64,000 bases of DNA, taken from Emydura subglobosa. Lineage: Eukaryota; Chordata; Testudines; Chelidae. Location: assembly GCA_007922225.1 (NCBI GenBank), contig ML679966.1, forward strand, positions 59,044,148-59,108,147. Reading direction: 5' to 3'. A model generated the notes under the pieces. It saw only the letters and a program-made list of their open reading frames with translations. It had not been told where the DNA came from and searched no databases. How positions within the stretch are numbered: the first letter of the stretch is position 1; each line of letters starts with the position of its first letter. The translations under genes were made by a program, and so were the position numbers. Below, piece by piece: positions 12,185-21,399 of this stretch.

Positions 12185-12290
12185 TTGGAATGGATATGAG
12201 CAACACATCTCGAAGAACAACAGTTACTGGTAAGTAATCTTGTTTTCTATCTTCGAGTGATTGCTCATATGCATTCCAATGTAGGTGATT
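12185..12290. repeat. Internal complementary region (ICR) of DIRS copy 1
   Basis: The left half (12,193-12,247: GGATATGAGCAACACATCTC .. GTAAGTAATCTTG) is the reverse complement of the outer 3' repeat (11,940-11,995). The right half (12,246-12,288: TCTATCTTCGAGTGATTGCT .. CCAATGTAGGTG) is the reverse complement of the outer 5' repeat (17,910-17,953). The ICR thus spells the two termini joined. In the DIRS model it templates completion of the ends of the circular intermediate. Its position just inside the 3' repeat, after the YR gene, is as expected. Confidence 0.9.
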
Positions 12291-12320
12291 GCGTAGCCAT
12301 ACCTTGGAGGAGGGTAGGAG

Positions 12321-13500
12321 TTATCGGTGACCTGCTCTTGACAGCACGGCTCTGCCGAACCCTGCGTCCTCCCTTGCTTGTTCCACGATGGCGTAATGCG
12401 ACGTGAACGTATGGACTGACAACCAGGTCGCTGCCCTGCAGATGTCCTGCAGGGGAACCCGCTCCAAAAAGGCTGCGGAAGAGGCCTGGGCCCTAGTGGA
12501 GTGTGCTCTTACCGCACCTGGGAGGGGTACCCCTGCCTGCTCATAGCATGCCTTAATGCAGGCAGTAATCCACTTGGAGATACGCTGGGTGGAGACAGGT
12601 GAGCCCTTCATCCTGTCCGCCACCGCTACGAAGAGCTGTGTCGACTTCCGGAAAGGCTTGGTCCTCTCCAGATAGAAGGCCAAGCGAATGTCCTCTCCTT
12701 TCCTCCTCCGACCCATGGGGTTTTGGAAAGAACACAGGAAGGAAAATGTCCTGGTTACAGTGGAACTGAGACACCACCTTAGGCATAAAAGCCGGGTGAG
12801 GCCTCAGCCGGACCTTATCCTTATAAAAAACCGTGTAAGGGGGCTCCGATGTTAACGCCTTCAGTTCGGAGACCCTTCTAGCCAAGGTGATAGCCACCAG
12901 GAAGGCTACCTTCCATGATAAAAGGAGAAGGGAGCATGTAGCTAAGGGCTCGAAGGGGTGGCCCATCAGCCCGTTGAGGACCAAGTTAAGGTCCCAGGGT
13001 GGCACCGGGTCCCGCACCTGAGGGAAAGTCCTCTCCACACCCTTAAGGAACCTTACTGACATGGGGTGAGAGAATAGGGAGCGGCCCTCCATGGGTTGGT
13101 GGAAGGCCGAGATGGCCGCTAGGTGTACCTTGAGGGAGGCCAAAGCCAGGCCCTGCAGTTTAAGCTGCAGCAAGTACTCCAAGATAGCCTGTATAGGGGA
13201 TAGGCTTGGGTGCAGCCCTCTCTCTTCCGCCCACCCCGAGAACCTCCGCCACTTAGCTTTATATGTGAGTTGCGTGGAAGGCTTCCTGCTGCCCAGGAGG
13301 ACCTGTTGAACCTGCATGGAACAGGCTCTCTCTCCCTCCGTCAGCCACAAAGTCTCCAGGCAGTGAGGTGGAGGGAGTCCAGGTCGGGGTGCAACAATCT
13401 CCCATGGTCCTGGGAGATCAGGTCGCACCGTCTGGGTAGCGGAATCGGTTCGGTGGTGGAGAGGTCGAGCAGCACGCTGTACCAGTGCTGTCTCGGCCAC
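12321..13500 (-). pseudogene. DIRS tyrosine recombinase, frameshifted (copy 1)
   Basis: The enzyme would integrate the circular DNA copy of the element. Two open pieces cover it. The first, 13,390-12,720, includes RKPSTQLTYKAKW near the start and the first catalytic arginine in ARRVSELKAL. The second, 12,716-12,321, carries the HSTR motif (HxxR), then W and the nucleophilic tyrosine in HTFTSHYAI. The reading frame shifts at about 12,720, so no intact protein is possible. The copy at 35,291-36,346 shows the same protein uninterrupted (351 residues). Confidence 0.9.
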
Positions 13501-15200
13501 GCTGGGGCGATCAGGATGATGTTCGCCCTGTCCCGCTTGATCTTGAGGAGAACTTGGGGCAGGAGCGGGACGGGGGGGAATGCATACATTAACTCCCGTC
13601 TAGGGAACCAAAAAGGCATCGGACAGAGAGCCCGGCTCGCGACCCCTGAGCGAGCAGAACCTGGGGCACTTCCTGTTTTCCGCTGTAGCGAACAGGGTCC
13701 AGACGGGGAGTACCCCACCGCTGGAAGATGAAAGCCACCACGTCCTGGTGTAAGGACCATTCGTGGCGGGGAGAAAAGGATCTGCTGAGGCGGTCCGCCT
13801 CATTGTTTCGCACCCCCGGGAGGTGAGAGGCAGATAAATGAAACCCGTGTCTCACCGCAAAGTCCCAGAGGCGAATAGCTTCCTGGCAGAGTGCCGAGGA
13901 GCGTGCCCCTCCCTGCCTGTTCACATAGAACATGGCTGCCGTATTGTCTGTGAGAACTTGGACTACCCTGCCCCTCAGGAATTGGAGGAAAGCCTTGCAG
14001 GCTAATCGGACCGCTCTGAGCTCGCGTACGTTGATGTGCAGCGCTCTCTCCTCCGGTGACCAAAGCCCTTGGGTGCCCTGGTTGTGAGAAATGTGGGCTC
14101 CCCATCCCCGATCGGATGCGTCTGTGATGAGCGTCACAGATGGGGTAAACTCTCTGAAGGGAACGCCCGTCATCACTTCCCTCGGGTCCCTCCACCAATC
14201 GAGGGACGACAGAACCTGTGGGGGAACCAGGACCATTCTAGTTAGAGAATGCCTGTGCGGTACGTACACCGAAGCCAACCAGCTCTGGAGAGGTCTAAGC
14301 CTCAATCGTGCCAGTCTTACAACATATGTAGAAGCTGCCATATGTCCCAACAGCTGCAGGCAGTGCCTGGCTGTCGTCATGGGGGACAGGTGGAGATCAG
14401 ATATGATGGCTGCCATCGCCTCAAACCTCGCTTGCGGGAGGAAGGCTCTGGCTTGTACCGCATCCAGCCTGGCTCCAATAAATTCTATACATTGCACCAG
14501 AGTAAGTGTGGACTTCTGCTCATTAATAAGCAACCCCAGTCTAGCACACAATTCGCATGTGAGAAGCAGGCTATGCCGCACATGTGACCTCCCCCTGATC
14601 AACCAGTCATCCAAATAGGGGAAGATTTGAACACCTCTACGGCGCAGGTGGGCCACCACCACGGCCATACATTTAGTAAACACCCTGGGTGCTGAGGAGA
14701 GCCCAAAGGGTAGGGACCGAAACTGATAATGGCGTCCCGCTACCTCAAATCTCAAAAACCGCCTATGGGCCGGTAATATAGAGATGTGGAAGTATGCATC
14801 CTTCAAGTCAAGGGTGGCATACCAATCCCCTGGGTCAAGGACCGGAATAATTGTGGCGAGGGAGACCATACGAAACTTAACCCGCCTAATATACTTATTT
14901 AGGCGACGTAGGTCCAAAATGGGCTTAAGGCCTCCCTTCTCCTTGGGGATTAAGAAATACTTAGAATAAAATCCCCGGCCCTGCTCGGGCACTGGGACTT
15001 CCTCCACCGCCCCAGCCCGAAGAGTGACTCGATCTCCTGCACTAGGAGGCGGACCGAGGCTAGATCCCCAATGGGGGACGGCATTGGAGGGGTGTTGGGA
15101 GGGGAGGTTGTAAGCTGGAGGGTGTACCCCTTGGCAATCACCTCCAGGACCCACCGGTCCGTAGTAATGGCTTCCCATTCTATAAGGAAAGGGCGAAGCC
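13341..15200 (-). pseudogene. DIRS pol: reverse transcriptase, RNase H and methyltransferase-like domain (copy 1)
   Basis: The longest open piece (15,178-13,589, 529 codons) contains RT motifs in order: KGGLKPILDLRRLN, TLDLKDAYFHI, PFGLSSAPRVFTK and the catalytic YLDDW near 14,620. RNase H follows with LITDASDRGWGAH, the ELRAV glutamate, VLTDNTAAM and the LPGVRNNEADRLSR aspartate. After a frame change near 13,690 comes LMYAFPPVPLLPQVLLKIKR and IILIAPAWPRQHWY, the part annotated in DIRS elements as Dam-methyltransferase-like. Another frame change near 15,050 separates the N-terminal part (RPFLIEWEAITTDRWVLEVI), which lies in the open piece 15,477-14,950. The frameshifts inactivate it. Confidence 0.92.
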
Positions 15201-15262
15201 TGTCCGCAAACGGCCGGCCAAGATCCCAGAGAGAAGGAAGAGTACTACCCTCCTGCTCTGGG

Positions 15263-17640
15263 TCAAAAACGTTTATTAGATTGATTACCCCCTTTTGCAG
15301 GCCCCTGCTGGCCCCCCGCAGAGGACCCCTGGCGGCCTCCTCTGCTGGGACCGCGGTAGCACTCACGACCCCTCCTCTGCTGGGCGGGTCGAGGAGCCGG
15401 CCTGGGCGGGGGTGGTGGTTGCCTCTGGGCCTGCGGTCTGGACTGCTGCCTGGAGGCCTGAGGCGTATACAACCCAAGTGACTTCAGGGTGGCCCGAGAG
15501 TCCTTGAGTGCGTGGAGCTTGTCGTCTGTCTTCTCCGAGAACAGACCCAGGCCATCAAACGGCAAGTCCTGAATGGCCTGCTGAACCTCCTGGGTGAGGC
15601 CAGAGGCCTGAAGCCACGAACAGCAGCGCATCACGACTGCTGAGGCCATTGCCCTACTGGCTGTGTCCGCCGCGTCGCTAGCCGCTTGCAGCGCAGCGGT
15701 AGCCACCGCATCCCCCTCCTGTAGGACAGTGGAGAAATCTGCCTCCTGGTCAGGGGGCAGCTGGGAGGCAAACCTCTGCATCGAGGTTTTTATTGTATTT
15801 CCCAAACAGGGCCTGGTGGTTCGCTACTCTAAACTGCAGCGCCGCAGTAGAGTAGACTTTCCTCCCGAATAAGTCCAGCTTACGGCCCTCCTTGTCCTTA
15901 GGGGTGCTACCCTGATTCCCCTGACGGTCCCTCTGGTTGGCCGCATCGACCACCAGGGAGCTGGGCGCAGGGTGGTTGTAAAGGAACTCAAATGGTTCCT
16001 TGGGGACGTAATATTTTCGTTCCACCCCCTTGGAAGTGGAAGGCAGGGAGGAGGGGGTCTGCCAAAGTTTCCTTGCTATCTTCATGACATTGTCATGTAC
16101 TGGCAAGGTCGCCCGGGAGGGTCCCAGAGAGCTCGAGGGCCCAAAGGGGGAGTCCTCCTCCTCGGACATGAGTTTAAACTCCATGCCCAAGTTCTCAGCA
16201 GCCCTCTTCAGAAGGTCTTGATGGGCCCTGAAATCGAACAGGGGCCCCTTACGGTCCCTTGCTGCTGCCTCATCAGGCGAGGATGAGGAAGAGAAGGGTA
16301 AGGGTGCAGAAGAGGGTCCCTCCCCTGGGTCCGAATCCTCCGAACCCTGCTCTTGAGCCTTAGGGGCCGGGGGTACTGGGGGGGCCACCACCGATTGTAG
16401 TGACACCGAGCCCTGGGGCATAGGGGCATTCTAGGGTCCCCAATACGGCCACTGCCGCACCGCCTTCTTGTCACTGTAGCCCCCCGTGCGCCGCTTATGT
16501 CGCCAGCGCGTGGAGCAGTCCGACGAGGACGACGTGGACCGGTGCCGACGTCTGCGGTGCCGGCGACGATGACGACGCACCAGACCTGCCCCTGCGGCGA
16601 GAGGATTTGCGGTGCCACTTACCCTCTCGAGACCGAGAGCGGTGCCGACGATGGCGACGCTGAGGGGAGTCCAGTCGCCCCGATGTCGGTGCCGGGCCCA
16701 TCGGTGCCTGTGCCATCATCGGTGCTGGAGCAGGCATCGGTGCCGGAGTCAGCGGTGCCGCCAGATGTGAGTCGCTGCCTCTCGAAACGACCGACAGTGA
16801 CCTCGATCGGTGCCGGGATGGGCTCCGCACCGAAGATTGTGAGCCCAAATTCCGGTCCCCGCTCACATCGGAGCTGGATCTGCGGCTCCGGCGATGGACT
16901 CGGGACCACCCACGGTGCCGCGGTGCCGAGTCACTCGACGACCTAGAGTCGGAGCTCGGAGGGGAGCCGACGCTCTCCACCCTCCGTGATCGTCTGGAAG
17001 GAGACTTGGATTGGGAGCGTCTCCAACCACCGGGACCACCCAGCGCGGGTTTGCCCCGAGACGCAGGTCCCTTGTCCCTCGGCCAAGGGGGGGACGGAGG
17101 CGTAGGCAAGTCCATGAGGGCTCGTGCCGCAGTAAACGCCTCCGGCGTCGATGGCCCTTGCAGGTGCACTCCCCCACCCCCAGGAGTCGGGGGGAGGCAG
17201 CCCGCGCGGAGACCCCGGTGCCGGAGTAATCTCTACGGCTCTTGGCTGGGGCGTCTCCGTACTCCCTCCGCCCTGCGCGGGCCGGGGGGAGATCTTGGGT
17301 GCGGCCAAAGGCCGTGTCTTCTTGGCCACTTTCGAGGCCCGCGGCGGTGCCGAAAGCGGTGCCGGTGGGGGGGGCGCTCCGCACCGACGACACACTCGGT
17401 GCCGACGGAGACCGGGACGGCTCGGAGGCTGGACGGAGCGCCGACTCCATCAGAATTGCCTTTAGCCTCGCGTCCCTTTCTTTCTGGGTCCGAGGCTTAA
17501 AAGACTTACAAATTTTGCACTTGTCTCGACAGTGTTCTTCTCCAAGGCACCGGAGACGGCGGTCATGCGGGTCACTGATCGGGAAGGCTTTACCACACAA
17601 GTCACAGTTCTTAAAGCCTGTGGAACCCCGTCTGGGGTTC
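15263..17640 (-). pseudogene. DIRS gag-like gene, broken in several frames (copy 1)
   Basis: The N terminus (17,620-17,490) holds a compact Cys/His cluster: CxxCGKAF, PHDRRLRCLG, then HCRDKCKICKSFKP. A low-complexity middle part follows that is rich in P, S, R and RS dipeptides (17,170-16,495). The C-terminal part (16,421-15,263) is helical and capsid-like (DLLKRAAENLGMEF, MKIARKLWQTPSS) and ends in a G/Q/R-rich tail. Open pieces lie in at least three frames, and the ATG used in the copy at 37,833 is not preserved here. Function in DIRS is assumed to be nucleoprotein formation. No domain assignment beyond the Cys/His cluster is secure. Confidence 0.82.
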
Positions 17641-17742
17641 TAACCTTATCACTATAACTAACTATATAACAACTAATTGAACAACAACTCTGAAACAGTA
17701 AGAAAAAACTAGGGAATGAGCTACTTGCACGCAGCAAGAGGC

Positions 17743-17953
17743 GATAGTTCCAGCAACCGTCACAGGCGGAAAGAAGGAACTGGGGACCTGCGGTGCCAGC
17801 AGCGCCCTTTATACCGCGATATGAGAGCGGCACTCCAGGGGGCGCCTGAGCTGGCCATGCGGGGCTTGCTAGGGAAAAAGTTCCGGGAATCTGTGCACGG
17901 GGCGCGCACACACCTACATTGGAATGCATATAAGCAATCACGCGAAGATAGAA
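17743..17953 (-). repeat. 5' inverted terminal repeat of DIRS copy 1
   Basis: This is the reverse complement of about 11,970-12,160 with only scattered mismatches. Its end CACGCGAAGATAGAA is joined, in the ICR, to the opposite terminus. It lacks the roughly 30-bp extension of the other end. Confidence 0.9.
17808..17813 (-). promoter_or_regulatory. TATA box-like element, probable DIRS promoter
   Basis: On the minus strand the sequence reads GCGGTATAAAGGGCGCTG, upstream of the leader and gag. In the copy at 37,994-38,192 the equivalent is GCGGTATATAGGGACC (TATATA at 38,043-38,048). Its place in the 5' repeat fits a promoter for the full-length RNA. Confidence 0.55.
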
Positions 17954-18139
17954 GAAGAAAGATATTTGTGATGGAACCTGGGCTGTGACCTGCCCTGGAG
18001 CAAAATCTCATTCGTTTGTTTTTCAGGATAGTCATGATCAAATCTACTAATGGGCACCCCCAGCAGTGAAAAATCTGGATAAGAAAGTGACAAATCAGGA
18101 GACAGCCAGCCAAGCGAACAACAGAAGGTTTAAACCTAA

Positions 18140-19190
18140 AAAATGAGCAGCTGAATCAACTGATTGAATACTGTATTATTGTACTATAAAAGGGTATTGA
18201 ACATATTTTTATGAAAGCTTGTAATGTTATGAACTTGATGGTCATTATGAGAAATGTATACAGCCTGTGGTTATGAATCTGTGTACTTGTATATATAGAA
18301 AACTGCTCGGAATGTGTATTACAATTTCAACGACACTTCACAGCAGGGAGAGCACCTCCCAAGCCAGAAGTTTACACAAAACCAGCTCCAGGTAACAATC
18401 CATTGTCTATCCAGGAAGAGACAATGGTGGACCATTAGAGTTAATGGAAAGACATTGATACATCCCAGCTCTCAAGTTAAGAGGGGGTTTTCCCCACCCC
18501 AAGTCACCATGGAGACCCCCTCCTCCAAAAAAGAGGGAAAAGACTTTTAAAAGCAGGCTTGTGTCTGAGGTTTTTCATCCAGAAACTGAGAGACAGCTTT
18601 TAAGTGGGAAGCTGTCTGTGAAATCCTGGATCCTCCATATGGCTAGGAGGTATGCTAGGAAACTGTTAAAAGTCGTTAGGTTGTATGTTTAAAAAGGGAT
18701 TTCATCTACTATAGAAGTGTAAAGCCTGAAGATGCATCTTAATGTTTATTTTCTGTGTAATTTGTACATATTTGCTTTTCTTTTAACTATTTCATCTTTG
18801 AATCTGTGGCTTTAGATGTTTCATTTATCTTTACCCCAAGCAGGTCTCTGGATTGCAGTCTGTTTGGGACTGTGGGTGCCAAAGCGAACGGATACCTGGG
18901 GAGCTGTTTTCTAGACTTTGGGAAAGACAAACCAGAGGGGAATGGTCCAAGTGTCTATTAGTTAAGAACTTGGGCAGCATGGATTTGGGGAGACTTGGGA
19001 TGGCAAAGGCTGTTGGTATCACCCTGCGAGAAGCAACTAGGCTGGTGGAAGCCAGGATGAGATATTATATTTGTGGGCAGGTTACTGGTATAAGGGCTCT
19101 GGGCCGTAGCAGCATAGCATTAAGGCACAGCAGGTTACTGAGCCAGTGGTAACAGAACCCCTTACTGGGCTGGGTGATCCTCAAAATGTC
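18140..19190 (+). repeat. 5' LTR-like segment
   Basis: Its last 340 bases (18,835-19,175) match 21,400-21,690 in order: CAGGTCTCTGGATT against TAGGTCTCTGCAAA, GGGGAGACTTGGGATGGCAA against GGGGAGACACGGGACTGGAA, and ACTAGGCTGGTGGAAGCCAG against ACTAGGTTGGTAGAAGCCAG. Possible core promoter elements are TATATATAG near 18,290 and TTTTAAAAGCAGG near 18,544. The 5' border is a guess. Confidence 0.55.
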
Positions 19191-19260
19191 ACCGAAGCCA
19201 AGTGCAGTCATTACAGGAATTGTACCTGTGATGCTGTATAGAAGGAATGATAACCAGCTA

Positions 19261-19335
19261 TATCAGGGGTTCCCAAACCTTTTGTCACCACGACCCCATT
19301 TTAAAGAATTATTTCCTGCCAGGACCCTAGACAGC
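19261..19335. repeat. Dispersed repeat fragment (CAGGGGTTCCCAAACC type)
   Basis: The phrase ATCAGGGGTTCCCAAACCTT and CACGACCCCATTTTAAAG is a recognisable end of a dispersed repeat common in turtles and other amniotes, probably a DNA-transposon end. It is inserted just after the 5' LTR-like segment. Confidence 0.5.
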
Positions 19336-19539
19336 ATGGAGGACACTCCAGAAGCAAGGGAGAAAAGTACAAGTTTATGGTTTATTGTTTTCTTTTGTTT
19401 ATTTTAAGTTAAGGGAAATACAAGGAGCAAGGAAAGGTGGAAATGAGCCAGTTAGAGTCCTTGGACACAACAGATAAAAAGCAGGTTGGGAGCTTGTGTT
19501 AGAAACACCATTTACCTCAAAAGGAGATGTCTGCTGAAG

Positions 19540-20700
19540 GTCTGAGAACCTCACTAACTGAATATTATAAGCAGAAAAAGAGTACGGGGGAGATGTCCCA
19601 GGGTTGGGACACCAGTCGCATGTTAATTCCCCTGTAGGAGATGGCCGCTCAGGTAGAACTGGCCAAATTGCAGCTCCACAGAGACAAGCAGGTGCACAAG
19701 CACCAGGTGCAGATGGCGGAGATGAGAATGCAAGAGAAGGCAGCCAATGAGGTGTAACAGAAAAGTATGCCCCAGCTCATGGGTAATTCTGCCCAGAACT
19801 TAACCAGCTGGGACAGACTTTGTCCAACTTTTAAAGACTGACTGTATAGAAGAATATTTAACTCCTTTGAAAAAAATATACCAGGCCAATGGCATCCCTA
19901 AAGACAAACGAATGTCTGTACTGGTTCCCAAAATCCTGGGGAAAGCTTTCCAAGTCTTTATTGGCATGGACAAGGGGGAAGCTATGAACTATAATAATAT
20001 AAAGAAGCTGTGTTGCTAAGGTTTCAAATTAATCCAGAATCATACGGCTTAAAGTTTAGCAACCTAACGAAGCATGACAATGTCAGTCATGAGGAGTTTA
20101 TGCATAAAATGTGTGCTTGTATGAGAAAATGGGTAAAAGGTAAAGGGGCAGAAGGGAATTATGGGAAATTGATTTATTTGCCCAAGAACACTTCTTTAAT
20201 ATGGAAATCAGAGCAGCCATATGGGAAAAGTCTCTTGGAAACAATATAGGTGGTCACTCTGGCTGCTGATTTGCATGTGCAGGCCAAAATAGGTATTGAA
20301 AGCCAAAAAAGGAAAGGCAAAGGCCTGGTGTAAAATTGGAGGGGGGGGAGGCCCCAATTTGTTCACAAGAGGAAGGAGGGGGAGGGAGACCAAATATACT
20401 CCAAAGAGGCACTCTCCAAGTCACCCCAGTTACAAGCTCCCAGTCCAGGATGAGGGCCCAAGAAAATGCTGTGTGTATAACTCTATTGAGCACATAAGGA
20501 GATATTGCCCCAAACTCAAGCCCCATCCTGTCCAGGTTAACAAAGCTATGGTGAGCTCAGGACACACAGAGGTACCTGAGGAGGTGTTAGTAAACTTCGT
20601 ATGGTCTGAAACCATGGAGGCAGACAAGATGTTCATCAAAGATGCCAAGGTTGATGGCATGGCGAGATACTGCTGCACAGATTCCACTGGTTAAAAGGGA
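19540..20700 (+). pseudogene. Gag-like remnant of an LTR retrotransposon
   Basis: Open pieces at 20,010-20,249 and 20,296-20,694 carry a capsid-like stretch (ending FMHKMCACMRKWVKG) and then a zinc-knuckle remnant CCVYNSIEHIRRYCPKLK near 20,468-20,520. A decayed protease start (CCTDSTG) follows at 20,675. A helical Q/K-rich stretch precedes it at 19,640-19,770. Stops and frameshifts interrupt it throughout. Confidence 0.55.
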
Positions 20701-21399
20701 GATGGTCAAAGAGCCTGACGTGCTCACTCCTTGCTTTGGGAAGTTTTGAAATCACAGCATCCTTAGCCCACATACAGCTGGAGTGGGAGGGGAAGGGAAG
20801 GGATGAAATCTGATCTAAAAGTGGGAATTTGGGACAGTATTCCAGCAGACATTTTGGTTGGAAATTATGTAATATCTGGATCTAAAGTTATGGATGTGGT
20901 AACTGATAATGGGAAAGCGTGCACCCCAAAAATTCCATTGCCTATCCCAGGGACAAAGAGTCAGAGGGCATAGGGAAGAACACGGCCTGCATTGCAGGGC
21001 AGGGACATATTGCCAGAGAGGGGGGAAGTGGATGTCAGGTCCTCTTACTAAGTCAGCCCTCCCAATCAGTCAGAGGCAAGCATCCTTTGTTAAAGGGCAG
21101 GACACAGACCCTTCTTTAGAGAGCATTAGGGAAGCAGTTTGTGACAATACCCCTATAAAGGATAATAGGGAAAGAGGTGTTTTATTTTTAAAAAGAGACT
21201 AGGATATTTAGTAAAGCCCCAATGGATAAGAACAGGAGCCTCAGGGAACTCCACAAACAGCTCTAGTGCCTAATAAGCAGAATTACTACAGTTAGCCTCT
21301 GACAGTCGATTCGCTGGATACCTAGGAGTAGAGAGGACATTTGAATCTTCAGAAATTTTTTTATTGGCCTGCTATAAGCCTAGAAGAAATACGGTAAGC

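Larger units (their letters stand above)
11939..17953 (-). mobile_element. Nearly full-length DIRS retrotransposon (copy 1, 6.0 kb)
   Basis: Reading the minus strand from 17,953 down: 5' inverted terminal repeat (17,953-17,743), leader, gag (17,640-15,263), pol with RT, RNase H and a Dam-methyltransferase-like part (15,200-13,341), tyrosine recombinase (13,500-12,321), internal complementary region (12,290-12,185) and 3' inverted terminal repeat (12,160-11,939). This is the DIRS1-type plan, which uses a YR rather than an integrase and makes no target duplication. Each gene carries frameshifts, so the copy is dead, but the order and termini are complete. The 3' repeat has a roughly 30-bp extension that the 5' repeat lacks, as described for DIRS1. 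Confidence 0.93.

Noticed and set aside
11939..12290. CRISPR-like or satellite interpretation of the repeated CATTCCAATGTAGGTG blocks
   Set aside because: The repeats are inverted, not tandem, and are fully explained as DIRS terminal repeat plus internal complementary region.
14091..14618. 175-codon plus-strand open frame opposite DIRS pol
   Set aside because: It is a shadow of the RT/RNase H gene on the other strand. The biased GC content of the element opens several frames at once.
17006..17500. 164-codon and other plus-strand open frames opposite DIRS gag
   Set aside because: They arise from the GC-rich low-complexity gag sequence. No start context or known domain is present.
15263..17640. 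Gag of DIRS copy 1 as a host SR-protein pseudogene
   Set aside because: The RS dipeptides are suggestive, but position between the 5' repeat and pol and similarity to gag in copies 2 and 4 show it belongs to the element.
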